Shown here piece by piece: positions 53,416 through 64,000 of a stretch of 64,000 nucleotides of DNA. The DNA is from Humulus lupulus. Lineage: Eukaryota; Streptophyta; Magnoliopsida; Rosales; Cannabaceae. Under the pieces are notes generated by a model. That model had not been told where the DNA came from, did not search any database, and saw only the letters and a list, made by a program, of their open reading frames with translations. Location of the stretch: the NCBI RefSeq assembly GCF_963169125.1, contig NC_084799.1, forward strand, positions 65,022,643 through 65,086,642, in the 5' to 3' direction. The translations under genes and the position numbers were made by a program. Position 1 is the first letter of the stretch. Each line of letters begins with the position of its first letter.

Positions 53416-54125
53416 TGTTGACACAATTTTTCGTCAACTTGAGAACATCAGAGCATGGATTCAAGAATTAAGATATAATAAAATAAATAACAGCATATTT
53501 TATAGTGGTTTGGCCCCCAAAAACATGATCTACACCCACTTAGTCACTTTTATTAATATTTAAGCTTGAACAACCATATTTTCCGGCAAACTTACGTTGC
53601 TAGTTGTTCTACAGTCCTCCTTCACTTTTACATTACATATGGACTTGTTTATACAATATTGGATTTCAACATTATGAATTTCCTCTCTCCTTCTATCCCA
53701 TCTCCTCTTATTTATAGTTAGGATTTTAGGGTAACATTTAGATCATGGGCCTAAGCTATTGGATTTGGCCATAAATAATAGATTACAAGACAAATACAAT
53801 TATATTTTGATAAATGACAACTCCGTACTCCTTTACTAATTATGTTAGTGCGAATAGTATGTGTTAAACGAACAAGATCCTCTTGTTAGCGTGTAATGGT
53901 TTGCCTTGCACAAACATAGGTGAAATAACTTGCCTTATGCGAACAGAGGTTGAAGAACGTGGCTACATGACCAAATCCCTTATGTTAGCACTTGGCCGTT
54001 TTCTTTGTGCTTTGTGAGAACAAGAACTGCTTTGTGCTTTGTGAGAACATGAATGTAAGTTCATCATCCCTTTATAACTGTTATTTTTTTTAAACATCAT
54101 AAATGCCCAAAAAATGGGCATAACA
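53416..54125 (-). mobile_element. 5' LTR of the large non-coding gypsy-type element
   Basis: About 710 bp. On the minus strand it starts TGTTATGCCCATTTTTTGGG and ends TTGTGTCAACA. A minus TATA (CTATAAATAAG) is at 53707-53717. It is related to the nested LTR at 3099-3745. It abuts truncated copia pol at 54126. The matching 3' LTR was not found on the left, so the element is probably incomplete. Confidence 0.7.
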
Positions 54126-55877
54126 ACTATAAACCTCGGAGAAATGTAGTTTTGGAGAAACTCATAGCTAATAATAAGATTCCATTACCTTCGTCATCAT
54201 CATTAAATGAAAAACAACAAACCAAGGAAACCTCAGTGCAACGTCGTAGTGGGAGGATTGTGTGACAAGTTGTTCGCTACGAACATGAGGCATATGTCCT
54301 TATTTCTGATACAGACAAGGACGATCCATTAACCTTCAAAGAGGCTATGGATGATTCTGAAAAGGAGAAATGGAAAAAAGCCATGAATCAAGAAATGGAA
54401 TCCGTGTATTCTAATTCTGTCTCAGAACTTGTAGATCCATCTGAAGATGTCAGGCTCATTGGGTGCAAATGGATATACAAAAAGAAAATAGGCATAGATG
54501 GGAAAGTGGAGACATTAAAAACAAGGCTAGTAGCCAAAGCCTACACTCATATAGAAGGTATTGATTATGAAGAATCATTCTCTCTTGTTGCCATGTTGAA
54601 ATCCATTCACATATGATTATGAGATATGGCAGATGGACATCAACACTTCCTTCCTTAATGGATATCTTGATGAAAATATCTATATCGTACAACCAAAAGG
54701 GTTCATCAAGAATGGGGAAGATCAAAAAGTGTGTAAGTTGCTGAAATCCATTTATGAATTAAAGCAAGCATCTAGATCTTGGAATATCACCTTTGATGAA
54801 ACAATTAAAACACATGGCTTCAAACAGAATTTTGACGAAGCATGTGTATATAAATATATCAAAGGAAAAATGGTGGTTTTCCTAGTTCTTAACGTGGATG
54901 ACATTCTCCTCATTGGAAAAGATGTAAAGACATTGTCAAACGTTAAGAAGTGGTTAATTGAAAAGTTCCAAATGAAAGATTTAGGCGAGGCGAGCTATGT
55001 TATGGGAATCCAAATCCGAAGGGATAGGAAGAACAAGCTCTTGGCACATTCTCAAGATAATTTTATAGATAAGGTGCTTGAAAGGTTCTCTATGGAGAAT
55101 TCTAAGAAATGTCACTTACCGACCAGACATGGAATTACTTTTTCCAAAGAGAAATGTCCAAAGACACCTCAAGAGGAAGAGAATAGGAGAAAATATCCCT
55201 ATCCTTCAGCAGTTGGGAGTCTTATGTATGTTATGTTGTGTACTAGGTTTGACATATGCTATGCAGTAGGGATTGTGAGCCATTATCAATCAAATCCTGG
55301 TTTGGAACACTGGATTTCAGTAAAGCACACTCTCAAGTATCTTTGGAGAACAAGAGATTATATGCTTGTATATTCATGGGGTGAGTTAAACCCTACTGGA
55401 TACACTGATTCTGTTTTCCAATCAGACAAATATAGTCGTAAGTCGATGTTTGGGTCAGTATTCACTCTTGGTGGAGGAGCTGTAGTTTGGAGAAGTATTA
55501 AACAATCCAGTATTGGAGATTCAACCATGGAAGCTGACTATATAGCGGCTTGTGAAATAGCTAAGGAAGCACTTTGGTTGAGGAAGTTTTACACTGATCT
55601 GGAAGAAGTTCCAGACATATCTAATCCACTAATTCGGTTTTGTGACAATAGTGGAACAGTAGCTATTTCGAAGGAACCTAGAAGTCACAAGATAGGAAAG
55701 AATATAGAAAGTATACACCATATGGTTAGAGAGATTGTGCACAATGGTGATGTGGCTGTTATGAAGACAGCGTCAGAACAGAACTTGGCAGACTCGTTTA
55801 CCAAGACATTTCCTGCAAAGTCGTTTATGAGTCATGTGTGCAACATGGAATTAAGGGAGATGCCTCACTTGCTTTGA
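54126..55877 (+). pseudogene. Copia A copy 3: pol (linker, RT, RNase H)
   Basis: It begins in the integrase C-terminal end and is best preserved from 54347 on. Frame 54347-54616 covers EKEKWKKAMNQEMESV and GCKWIYKKKIGIDGKVE. A short deletion with frameshift follows near 54614. Frame 54633-55877 (414 codons) holds MDINTSFLNGYLDENIYI, LKSIYELKQASRSWN, the catalytic box as NVDD rather than YVDD (54891-54902), GYTDSVFQSDKYSRKS, STMEADYIAACE (RNase H) and ASEQNLADSFTKTFPAK. Gag, protease and the integrase core are missing. TAR/Tork-like copia is my best guess. Confidence 0.88.
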
Positions 55878-55880
55878 GGG

Positions 55881-55892
55881 CAAGTGGGAGAT
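55881..55892 (+). promoter_or_regulatory. Copia A copy 3 polypurine tract
   Basis: CAAGTGGGAGAT lies directly before the LTR start TGTTAGGACT. Confidence 0.85.
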
Positions 55893-55905
55893 TGTTAGGA
55901 CTAAT
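55893..55905 (+). mobile_element. Copia A copy 3: 3' LTR, first 13 bp
   Basis: TGTTAGGACTAAT, then the inserted solo LTR. The LTR continues at 58641 (TTAATGCCCTAAAAGC). CTAAT here and TTAAT at 58641-58645 are the duplication. Confidence 0.8.
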
Positions 55906-56400
55906 TGTTGGTAATTATATTACCATGTGCACAACAGAAAGCATGAGGTGTTGGATCCATTAACATGAAAAACATTAATCATAGAGAAATAAATAGATGA
56001 GGATTTACAAGTTGAAGAACTATCAAGAATCCTCGCTTTCTTCTTGTATCTCCAATGAACATCCAATCCAAAACAGTTCTTTAAAATACTCAGACCAAGA
56101 TCTTCCAAGATGTATCTCTACTGCTTAAGATGTGTATGGGCACGTAGGGTAGAGAAATATTTTTGATTCACAAGATATTCTCAACACTTGAGATCTTGGA
56201 ATATTAGGTATGCGAAAGTTTTCAGGGATAGAGAAAAATAATACGATATATTTTTCTCTCTGTCAAAAGTCTTATGAAACTATTTCCAGTTGATAGATTT
56301 ATAAAGCAATTAATTAAATTTTAAAATTCAAAATTCAAATTATAAATCAATTATTAAATGAATAAATAAAAGAAATATACAAGATCCATTCTAGGACATT

Positions 56401-56444
56401 GTTACATGCCAACTACAGTGCATGCACTGTAGTTGGCGTGTAAC
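56401..56444. repeat. 44-bp near-perfect palindrome
   Basis: Arms GTTACATGCCAACTACAGTG+C and its complement (21 bp each) with one mismatch and no loop beyond the central AT. It lies 22 bp left of the hAT-like target duplication. Confidence 0.9.
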
Positions 56445-56474
56445 ACGTCTCTGATTTCAGGGATGTGTTCCAAC

Positions 56475-57235
56475 TAGAGCCGTAAATACGGTTCAGGTTT
56501 TCTAGCACAGCACGAAACTGGCACAAGCACAACACGACACAAAAAAAATATGGGCTTGGGCCAGGCACGACATGAATTGAAAATTGACATGACACGACAC
56601 GACACGACATGGGCCTGAGCACGACATGACATGACAAGCCCGAAGGCACAATATGAAAGCACGAACAAACTAGCTCGAAAGCACGACACGATAAAAAGAC
56701 CGATATTTTGGCATTAATAATGATAATAAATTTTTATTTTTCAATTATCTATAAATTAAAATTATATATAAAAAAAAAGTCTTATTTTTCTCAATATTTA
56801 TAATTTTATAATTATATTAATTTATTTTAAGATTTGTAAGATAAATTTTTTAACATTTATTAGTAGGTATTCAAATTCTAATAATTATCATGTGTAAATT
56901 ATTGTTGAAAAGTATATAAAAATATCTCAAACTATAATTTAAACAAAGAAATTTATCTGGATTGGTGATGAGTCTATTGATTGTTAAAGAGAAGGTGACG
57001 AGTTCAATTCCCCATCCTAACATTTTTTGCAATAATAAAATGGGCCTAAAAGTGGGCTCGAGTTTGGCCCAAATGAGGAAAGTGGGCCGACTCGAATAAG
57101 GAAAGTGGGGCGACCCGATTTGGGCTCGACACGGCACAACATGGGTCGTGCCTATGGGTCATGCTAGGCTTACACTTTCAAATATGGGTTGGGCCGGCCT
57201 GAATTATTCAGAGGCATGAAAATGTGGGTCGGGCC
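56475..57235. mobile_element. Non-autonomous hAT-like element
   Basis: 761 bp flanked by exact 8-bp duplications GTTCCAAC (56467-56474 and 57236-57243), the size expected of hAT elements. Ends are rich in GGCCCGACC / GGCACGACACG sequence; the core (56700-56950) is AT-rich. The left end TAGAGCCGTAAATACGG and the right end GGGTCGGGCC do not pair as clean terminal inverted repeats. No transposase frame is present. A CGAGTTCAATTCCCC phrase near 57000 resembles a tRNA B-box. Confidence 0.65.
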
Positions 57236-58640
57236 GTTCCAACCATTTTCTTTTAATTATTATTTATTCAAAAATATCTAAACCTAATAACTTATCTTAT
57301 CAGATTAATTAAATAATAAATATTATTTCAGATTCAAATCCAATTTGAATTATTAGAAATATATTTTCACATTATGTAAATAAATAAAACTAATTAATTC
57401 AAAATTAATTATCTTAACTATTTAAATGCTATTTTCAAAAATAACATTTTATTTAAGAAATTTAGAAAAAATATATTAATTTATTTATTAATTTCAAAAT
57501 TAATTTATTAAATAATTAATTTGTTTCAATTACATATTTGACCCTGAAGAACAAATTTCTTCCAAATATGCCATTTTCTTGATCTTTCCCAATTTCAACT
57601 CTTACCTTGAATAATGTTGATAGAGCGATCTCGGAGACCAATGGACCTATAATTTCAAGCTACAATAAATTTATATTATTAATTAAAACTCTTTAATATA
57701 ATAACCTAAATTTATTAATCTTAATATTATTCCATTAAAAATATGAGATTATATTCATGTAATTATAGACTTTTATTTATTGAGTACTTTAAAAATATAG
57801 AACTGTCCATCAATATAATCACTATATACAATTCAACCCTTTATTAATGGTTCATAATTAAAGTAGGAATTAATCACTGTTTAACTTCTTTAATTATATC
57901 TTATTCCTTAAGTACCATTAACTTTACTAGTGAAAATTAATTCATCAACTGATTTATGAATTTGAGCTTAATAACCTTTCAGTTCCAAAAGTCAACCCTT
58001 AAGAGAACCATTATTCAATTCCTCTCGGAAAGGTATAGATTCTATATATGTATATCATGTCCCCAACCATTTACATCAATCAGTTCCAAAAACAAAAGTT
58101 TTTAGCCTGATCATTCTGACAAACCATAACGAGTGAATCAAAGAACTCATATGACATAAACAAGAGTTCATAATAACTTCAGGATTATGATCAATTTGTA
58201 TATGATCATCTTATTGATGTGTTTAATAAATACCTATAAAGTAAACGATATTATTAAGTATTAATAACATATCTGGTCACGTTCATGTATAACCACTTTA
58301 TACAAAGTACCTCCACTAAGATGTCCTACTACATCAGTAATCCAGATCTAGATTACATGAATTCATAATACTAGTAAATCATACTTACAGTATTTAATCC
58401 AAAGAGTCCATATAACTTTGTTTTACTGTGAACTATTTAAACTCGTTCCCTACAATCTTAATCCTCTCGTATCAATACAAGATTGTAGTCAAAATAACAA
58501 GTTTGTAAATTTTCTGATATTCATATAATATTATTCTAATAATATTAATAAACAAACAATATATGCAAAAATTCATTTCAACTATTTATTTCATAAAACA
58601 TTGTTAAAAACATATGCTTTAAAGGGCACTAACCCCAACA

Positions 58641-58845
58641 TTAATGCCCTAAAAGCTTGTAAAGACATTTTTTTAATTTAAATACAAGTACAATTTTATT
58701 ATATTTGAATGTTATAAGTATTGTTTAAATTAATTATATAATAATATAAAGAAAATTCCTTATTCATTCATGAGAATATGTTCTTGTATTAGTACGAAAG
58801 AATTAAGATCATATATAATGAATAAAATAGTCGGTAACATATTAA
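58641..58845 (+). mobile_element. Copia A copy 3: 3' LTR, continued
   Basis: It matches the complement of 16940-17130 of copy 2 (CCCTAAAAGC, ACAATTTTATTATATTT, ATAATGAATAAAATAGTC). It ends at the trinucleotide repeat. Confidence 0.8.
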
Positions 58846-58971
58846 AGTAGTAGTAGTAGTAGTAGTAGTAGAAGCTGCAGTAGTAGGAGCAGTAGGAGCA
58901 GCAGTAGTAGTAGGAGAAGCAGCAGGAGAAGCAGTAGGAACGGCAGCAGCAGTAGCAGTAGTAGAAGCTTG
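58846..58971. repeat. Expanded TAG/CAG/GGAGCAG trinucleotide repeat
   Basis: About 126 bp of (TAG)n changing to CAG, GGA and AGC triplets. It sits where the related LTRs have only GATAGTAGTAGTTGTAG. Confidence 0.9.
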
Positions 58972-59339
58972 TAGTATTTTAGTGGTTATTGGTTTAAGCC
59001 GGGATTCAGTTGGAAACTCGTAGAAATAGTTATGGATTTTATAAGTTTAACCTATAGTTTAGAAATATTAATTTTAACATAACGTTTGATTAATATAGCT
59101 GGTCCTAGAAATAATATTTATTATAACCTAAGGTTTAGATACAATATCTAAGAATGTGACGCTATTCACATGCATGTTTATTAAGTATTTTAGATGAATA
59201 AAATTATAAAGGATAGATCTAGAACCTCCAGAATCTTCCAGCAGCTGTTAGGATCACGTTTTACTCAGTCAAAGTTGTTTTAAGAAACTTCAAGTGTGCT
59301 GAAAATGTGCAAATATGTGTTTAAAATATCAGCGTATGT

Positions 59340-59477
59340 CGATATATCGCGGCTTTAGGAGCTGATACATCGCCTACGGTAGATACGGAAAACACGTCGA
59401 CTTCGCATGAACGAAACCACAAAGACTCAGAATATAGGGACAGGCGATATATCGAATATAGGGGGCGATATATCGGC
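59340..59477. repeat. Three CGATATATCG palindromes in U3
   Basis: CGATATATCGC at 59340-59350, GGCGATATATCG at 59443-59454 and GGCGATATATCGGC at 59464-59477, 150-290 bp before the TATA box. It is the same motif as in 15294-15420. Confidence 0.88.
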
Positions 59478-60830
59478 TACCCTTGTGTATTTTTGAAACT
59501 TTGTGGAACCAAATTAGACATAGACATCAACAACTTAGATTTGCTCCTTTAACAGAAAATTCAAATTTATTCAATTATTATTCATTTATTTATTCTTTTA
59601 AAAGGGGTTAGTTTCACTCCTTGAACTCTATAAATAGGACCTTTCACTCAGACATTTGATTCATCATTCAAGCATTCTTTAGAGCCTCCAAGCTGCTAAG
59701 TTTATTATAGAGAGAAAACACTAGGGTTTTGGGATTAAAAGCTTTCCAATCTAAGCTTTTCTAAACACTTGGGAAGTAAGATAGAGTGATACTTCGGTAT
59801 TGAGGTGCAGATCGAAGTTCTAGTCTATCCAAGATATTCTTATCCTCGAGTTTAATTCATTATAGTTCTTTTATTTTCTTTCATTTTCTTCCAGATCCTA
59901 ACTTGTTATTATGGGTTTTGGTTAGGTGTTTAAGTTTATTGAAACATAAGGTTTTTTGGTAAGTTTTTTCTTGATGGTTTAGATCTCATTTTCATCTCTA
60001 TTTCTTTAGAAACTTATGATTCTTACTATTGGTTTTAGGAGTTTTCCAATCTCGTTCTTGTCTCCAATATCTCGGTTTTTGGTATGGAAAATATGTTAGA
60101 TTACATGTGTTATGATATGTTTATATGTTATGTTATGTTATGTTTATGTATATATGTATGTATATGTTTTATGTTGTAGTCACTTGGGGAATGTAGTTGC
60201 ATAGATAGCAAATGAATCCCAAGATTTTTTTTTATCATTATCGTAGATTAGAGTTATGATTAAACCTACCTCGATTAGTAGACAGAGAACCTAGATGGTT
60301 TATCATATACTACTTTGGGATCTAACCTACCTCAATTAGTAGACAGAGAACCTAGATGATTTTTATCATTAATATTATAGTCCTATGTTTATATGATATA
60401 CGTTTTTACGTTATATGTTTTATAGTATATGTTTTTAGTTTTATGATTTATGTTATGTTTTAGTAGATTTTCCTTGCTGAGCATTAGGCTCATTCCTTTT
60501 ATTTTAGATGGTGTAGGAAAATAAGCTTGGAAGGCGGGATGAATTCATGGCAGCTTTGGCATGTGTATTGGGGATGGACTGCTGGAAGATCAAGGATGAC
60601 GTTTATATTTTTGAGTCTTTTCAATTTATGTATTTATTTTTCGCATGTAGTATTTGAACAAATAATTAAAGTTTTATGTTTTCTTTATGTTTTTATCTAA
60701 TAACAATGGGATCCCATATTTTAGATTTTTATAATAAAGTTCTATTATTTCATGTAAGTCTTCCAAAATAGTAGCTATGCCTTAGTAGTTTTTAATGGTT
60801 CGAGGTCTTAGAATTAGTCGGGGCATTACA

Positions 60831-61126
60831 AATAGACATCTCAGTAATGGTGTTGTATATAATAGAGATTATATATGACATGACCGATGAGAGTTAATTA
60901 TCTTTATAAATTTTTTGTTTGACATAAAGATTTAATTCTTATACTAATAGATGATCATTTATAGATTAGTCTAAATCTTGAATATTCATGAACTCCTGTT
61001 TGTGTTTATTGGATATTTTTATTTACTCGTTAAGGTTTCTTAATATAATGAGGAAAATGACTTTTGTTTTGGAGATTCAATATCAAGATTTGTTGGGAAC
61101 ATGGTTGACAATAATGGAAATCATAC
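60831..61126 (+). mobile_element. Copia A copy 3: 3' LTR, last visible part
   Basis: It matches 6000-6370 in complement (ATAGAGATTATATATGACATGACC, GGAGATTCAATATCA, GGGAACATGGTT). It is cut at 61126 by the gypsy LTR insertion. Confidence 0.75.
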
Positions 61127-63107
61127 TGTAACGCCCTGGATAGCCAAGACCGTTACACTGTGTGTTTATAAAGGTGCAAGACTTGCTAATCAAGTTATTT
61201 AGTTAAAAACGTGTTACTGAAACTATAGTTGAACTAGGGCTAAAAGATTTTGGGCTAAAAAACTGCATTTCTTATAATTAAACATTTTATCTTTACATGG
61301 GATCCAGAAAATAATAAATTAAAGACCATTTACAAAAGATTCAAGATCTAAATGCAAAGATAGGCCATACTAAGGAAAATCAGACAATTAAGCATATCCC
61401 GTCCTGTTCCAGTCCTCGGCCGTGGCGACCGAACAACTGACTATGTACATTCAACCCCGTAGCTCTCCATCTCAGGATTGGTCCAACTTGCCTTTGCCTT
61501 TACCTGCTCCTCATTGCACCCGTGAGCCAAGGCCCAACAAGAAAACACAATAACAAAGCACAATCAATCAACAGACAGTCAAATATCTCATACCGCATAA
61601 TCAAGTACTCAATCAGTTTAAGCATTCATGATAATCAAGTATTCATCATACCAAGTATATCAATTCATATCAATAATCAATCCACATAAGATAACTAGGG
61701 TTAAACCGAGCTCAGTGAATATTAAGCTGTCCTCGGCTACCAGTGGCTGAGCCGCGCCCTATTCGCAAATATAATTTACGGCACCCTTAGGCCGTATATC
61801 ACATGTCCCATGGCGTAATACTATCTATGACATTATACAGTTAACAGGATCACTTAGTCCCATCACAAACACATAACCGGGTGCAGTTTTCTTACCTTTA
61901 AGTTTGTTAGCTTTGATCGATTAATCCTCAAGCACGATCCCTCTCGAGCCCTTGCGCACACCTAGTCACAACCACAAATCAAAATCATTACCAAACCTCA
62001 AGTTCAAAACCTAGCATCGGGACCAATCCAGAGCCCTCTGGAAGCCCTAATTCCACCAAACGAGGTGGTGGAATCAAACCCCGAACCCCCGGCCAAAAAC
62101 CCTTGAAAATAACCCAAAAACCCTTTTCTGGAAACAGGGTAGCGCTACAGCGCTCTTTCGAGGGTGCTACAGCGCTACAAACAGAACCAAAAACACCTCA
62201 GAACACTTGGCCTAGTGCTACAGCGCCCAAAGGTAAGCACTGTAGCGCTAGTCAATGAACAACACCCGTGCAATTTTTCCCTCCTTCTATTTTACCGAGC
62301 CAAACCTTACCAAAACTTTTCCAAACTTCAAACAAACATAAAAACAAGCGTATTAACATCCTCCACTCATTACAAGCATCCCAAATACACAAAACCCAAT
62401 CACATGCATCCCTAAACATAGAATTCACCATGGCCGAACCCAAAACTCAGAAACTCAATAAAACCATAGAAATCACAAATCTTAAGCTTGAGTTCCTTAC
62501 CTCTGATGGATGAGCTTAACCTAGATTGTGTCCCACTCTTGCTTAGCCTTCTCCTCCTTAAATATTCAGCCTCAACTCCCTAGAATTACCATAGAATTTT
62601 GCTTATAAAAAACCAGCTCAACATCAATACTAGAAACTGAAAACTACCCTAAACCTTACCTCAAATGAATGGATTGCCCTTGCTAAATCCTTGCCAATTC
62701 TTCAGGCTTGACCAAGGACTCTAGCCTCAAACTTTTTCTTTGACTTTCCCTGAGTTTCTACTCCAAAGAAAACCCCGAGAATTGATGGAGAAGAGCCTAA
62801 ACTGATGGAGAGAAAAACAGAATTCTAATTCCCTTTCTTTCCTTCCTTTCCTTTCTTTTCTTCCCTTCAGAATTCCACCCCCTTCTACAAATTACACTAA
62901 GTATTAAACCTTAATAATACCTATCCTTTATAAGCCAAATGACCACAATACCCTCCCAAAATTTCCTAAGCCTTTTAATCCACCTAGGGGCATTTTGGTA
63001 ATTTCACCCAATTCCCGCTAATTCCTCGCGTGTCTCCAATAATTACCACTTACTTCTCGACACCTAAATTATCACCAATTATATTCCTTAATGTCAAAAT
63101 TAACCCC
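61127..63107 (-). mobile_element. Chromovirus-type gypsy LTR, partial
   Basis: It starts TGTAACGCCCTGGATAGCC, almost the same 19 bases as the LTR at 934, and shares CACCCGTGAGCCAAGGCCCA. Unlike 934-3996 it carries GCTACAGCGCT motifs. It is interrupted at 63108 by a Tat-like LTR, and the remainder would lie beyond the window. The open frames at 62164-62513 look accidental. Confidence 0.75.
62141..62251. repeat. GCTACAGCGCT motif, 4 copies
   Basis: AGCGCTACAGCGCT (62141), GCTACAGCGCTA (62166), GTGCTACAGCGCCC (62215) and ACTGTAGCGCTAG (62239, inverted). Confidence 0.85.
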
Positions 63108-64000
63108 TGTTGACGGTGAAATCTCGTCAACGAAATTAGATCGGAAAACTCAAAGGTAAGTCGAGTGAGGTTTTTGTAAGAACTAAGAATAAACTTTAAG
63201 AAAAAGTAGACACAGATAAATGATGGAGCAAATCCTGGTATATTTCTCAATAGCCTCTCCTTACAATGAATTTTCCAACCCCCTTTCAGGTGGTCTTAGG
63301 GTTCCTTTTATAGTAGGCTCTAATGGCCTTAGATACATAGTGGTCCAGGGGACCAAGTGGTACATACGTACTGTGTCAGGGGAGTGGCTTCAGAGGTTGT
63401 GGTCGTACACCCCGTACAGAAGCAGGTGTCAGGAGGATGTCTCCACTACTTGTCGGTACCCATGTCTAATGCGTGGTGGCAGGCGTAGTGGCGCAGGAGG
63501 TAGTGGTGTCGGGTCTGACCCATGGCCGTAGACGTACGGACCATAACTCCTATTCTTGCATAACCACTCCTGGCATTCCCACTACTTGTCTGGTAAGGGG
63601 TACTATATCCGTACTCTGACTTCTTTAGGTTTGTAGGCACATTCCATATTCATGCATGTACCTTGCCCTTTGTGAGTATTCTCACCTCCAAGGCCATGGG
63701 CGAGGCCATGGGAGAGGCCACGGGCGAGGCCATGGGAGAGGCCATGGGCAAGGCCATACCTCATTGCGAGCCCCTGGTGCGCGCGGGGCGCGAGGCCCCT
63801 GGTGCGCGCGGGGCGCGAGGCCCCTGGTGCGCGCGTGGCGCGAGGCGCATGGGCGCGCGGGGCGCGAGGCCCCTGGTGCGCGTGGGGCGCGAGGCGCATG
63901 GGCGCGCGGGGCGCGAGGCCCCTGGTGCACGCGGGGCGCGAGGCGCATGCGCGGGCGCGAGACCCCTGGTGCGCGCGGGGCGCGAGGCGCATGGGCGAGC
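63108..64000 (-). mobile_element. Tat-like LTR, partial
   Basis: It starts TGTTGACGGTGAAATCTCGTC, resembling the complement of the Tat LTR end (GACGAGTTCTTACCGTCAACA), so it is probably a minus-oriented relative. It runs off the window through a GC-rich minisatellite. Confidence 0.65.
63690..64000. repeat. GC-rich minisatellite
   Basis: First a 12-bp repeat, GAGGCCATGGGC / GAGGCCATGGGA (about 63700-63765). Then alternating 24-25-bp units of GAGGCCCCTGGTGCGCGCGG and GAGGCGCATGGGCGCGCGGG type, to the window end. Long open frames across it on the minus strand only reflect the repeat. Confidence 0.9.

Larger units (their letters stand above)
55906..58640 (-). mobile_element. Copia B-type solo LTR
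   Basis: Ends TGTTGGTAATTA and ACCCCAACA, with duplications CTAAT/TTAAT differing by one base. The sequence at 57580-58640 closely follows the copia B LTR at 11450-12535 in the same orientation. Without the hAT-like insert it is about 1.97 kb, close to the 2.09 kb of that LTR. No internal region is present. Confidence 0.82.
58846..60830 (+). mobile_element. Chromovirus-type solo LTR
   Basis: After a trinucleotide repeat it reads TTGTAGTATTTTAG..GGTTTAAGCCGGGA..CAGTTGGAAACTC, following the chromovirus LTR from its base ~40 on. TATAAATA is at 59629-59636. It ends GTCGGGGCATTACA. It shares palindromes and the TGGGATCCCAT block with 14035-15859. The LTR's first bases are replaced by the repeat, so no duplication can be read. 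Copia LTR resumes at 60831. Confidence 0.75.

Noticed and set aside
22461..54125. Copia A copies 2 and 3 as one element split by all intervening sequence
   Set aside because: They lie in opposite orientation and overlap in content (both contain RT and RNase H).
57000..57025. tRNA-like B-box in the hAT-like element
   Set aside because: There is no matching A-box, cloverleaf or poly-T end at tRNA spacing.
63603..63992. 129- and 88-codon frames of Arg/Ala/Pro repeats
   Set aside because: They are produced by the GC-rich minisatellite in more than one frame.

Overview
This window reads as intergenic heterochromatin of a flowering plant, probably a eudicot although the species cannot be fixed from the sequence. 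I see no host protein gene, tRNA, rRNA or CRISPR array. Nearly every base can be assigned to LTR retrotransposons or pieces of them (Ty1/copia and Ty3/gypsy), plus one CACTA terminus and one hAT-like insertion. They are stacked inside one another. Many boundaries can be set to the base from TG..CA ends, primer-binding sites (PBS), polypurine tracts (PPT) and 5-bp target-site duplications (TSD).

Layout. 1-6678: a minus-strand copia element (family A, copy 1), heavily deleted and split by a 3-kb gypsy LTR (934-3996, TSD TTTAT), which carries another LTR inside it. 6679-8208: decayed Tat-like gypsy protease/RT. 8209-12978: minus-strand copia family B, with one LTR (10447-12535) flanked by a PBS on one side and a PPT on the other. 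12979-16737: pieces of a copia LTR, a gypsy LTR with repeated GGCGATATATCGCC palindromes, and a CACTA end. 16738-22460: copia A copy 2 (minus), from truncated 3' LTR to PBS, with a leader of about 1.9 kb. 22461-23875: an LTR-like stretch with a 189-bp tandem repeat. 23876-54125: a large minus-strand gypsy-type element with no recognisable pol and a sequence rich in GAACAA. It is split by a young Tat-lineage element (26309-35245, TSD CCTGT) and by a chromovirus (38127-52904, TSD AAATT/AGATT). The chromovirus holds a solo LTR (43215-44391) and a complete minus-strand Ale-like copia element (45926-50705, TSD GAGCA). 54126-61126: copia A copy 3 (plus), whose 3' LTR is split by a 2.7-kb copia solo LTR (itself holding a hAT-like insertion) and by a chromovirus-type LTR. 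61127-64000: another gypsy LTR and the start of a Tat-like LTR ending in a GC-rich minisatellite.

The most interesting element is 26309-35245. It carries only gag-protease on the sense strand. On the opposite strand it carries an apparently intact three-exon gene of about 790 codons whose two GT-AG introns keep the frame. Its LTRs differ by under 1 percent, so it is recent, yet it must borrow reverse transcriptase and integrase from a relative. A second theme is that several unrelated LTRs each carry a family-specific short motif, usually palindromic, in two to five copies, upstream of the TATA box wherever a TATA box is visible.

Limits: boundaries, splice sites and mismatch counts were read by eye. 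Lineage names (Tat, Tekay-like chromovirus, Ale-like, TAR/Tork-like) rest on motif recognition, not on a database search.
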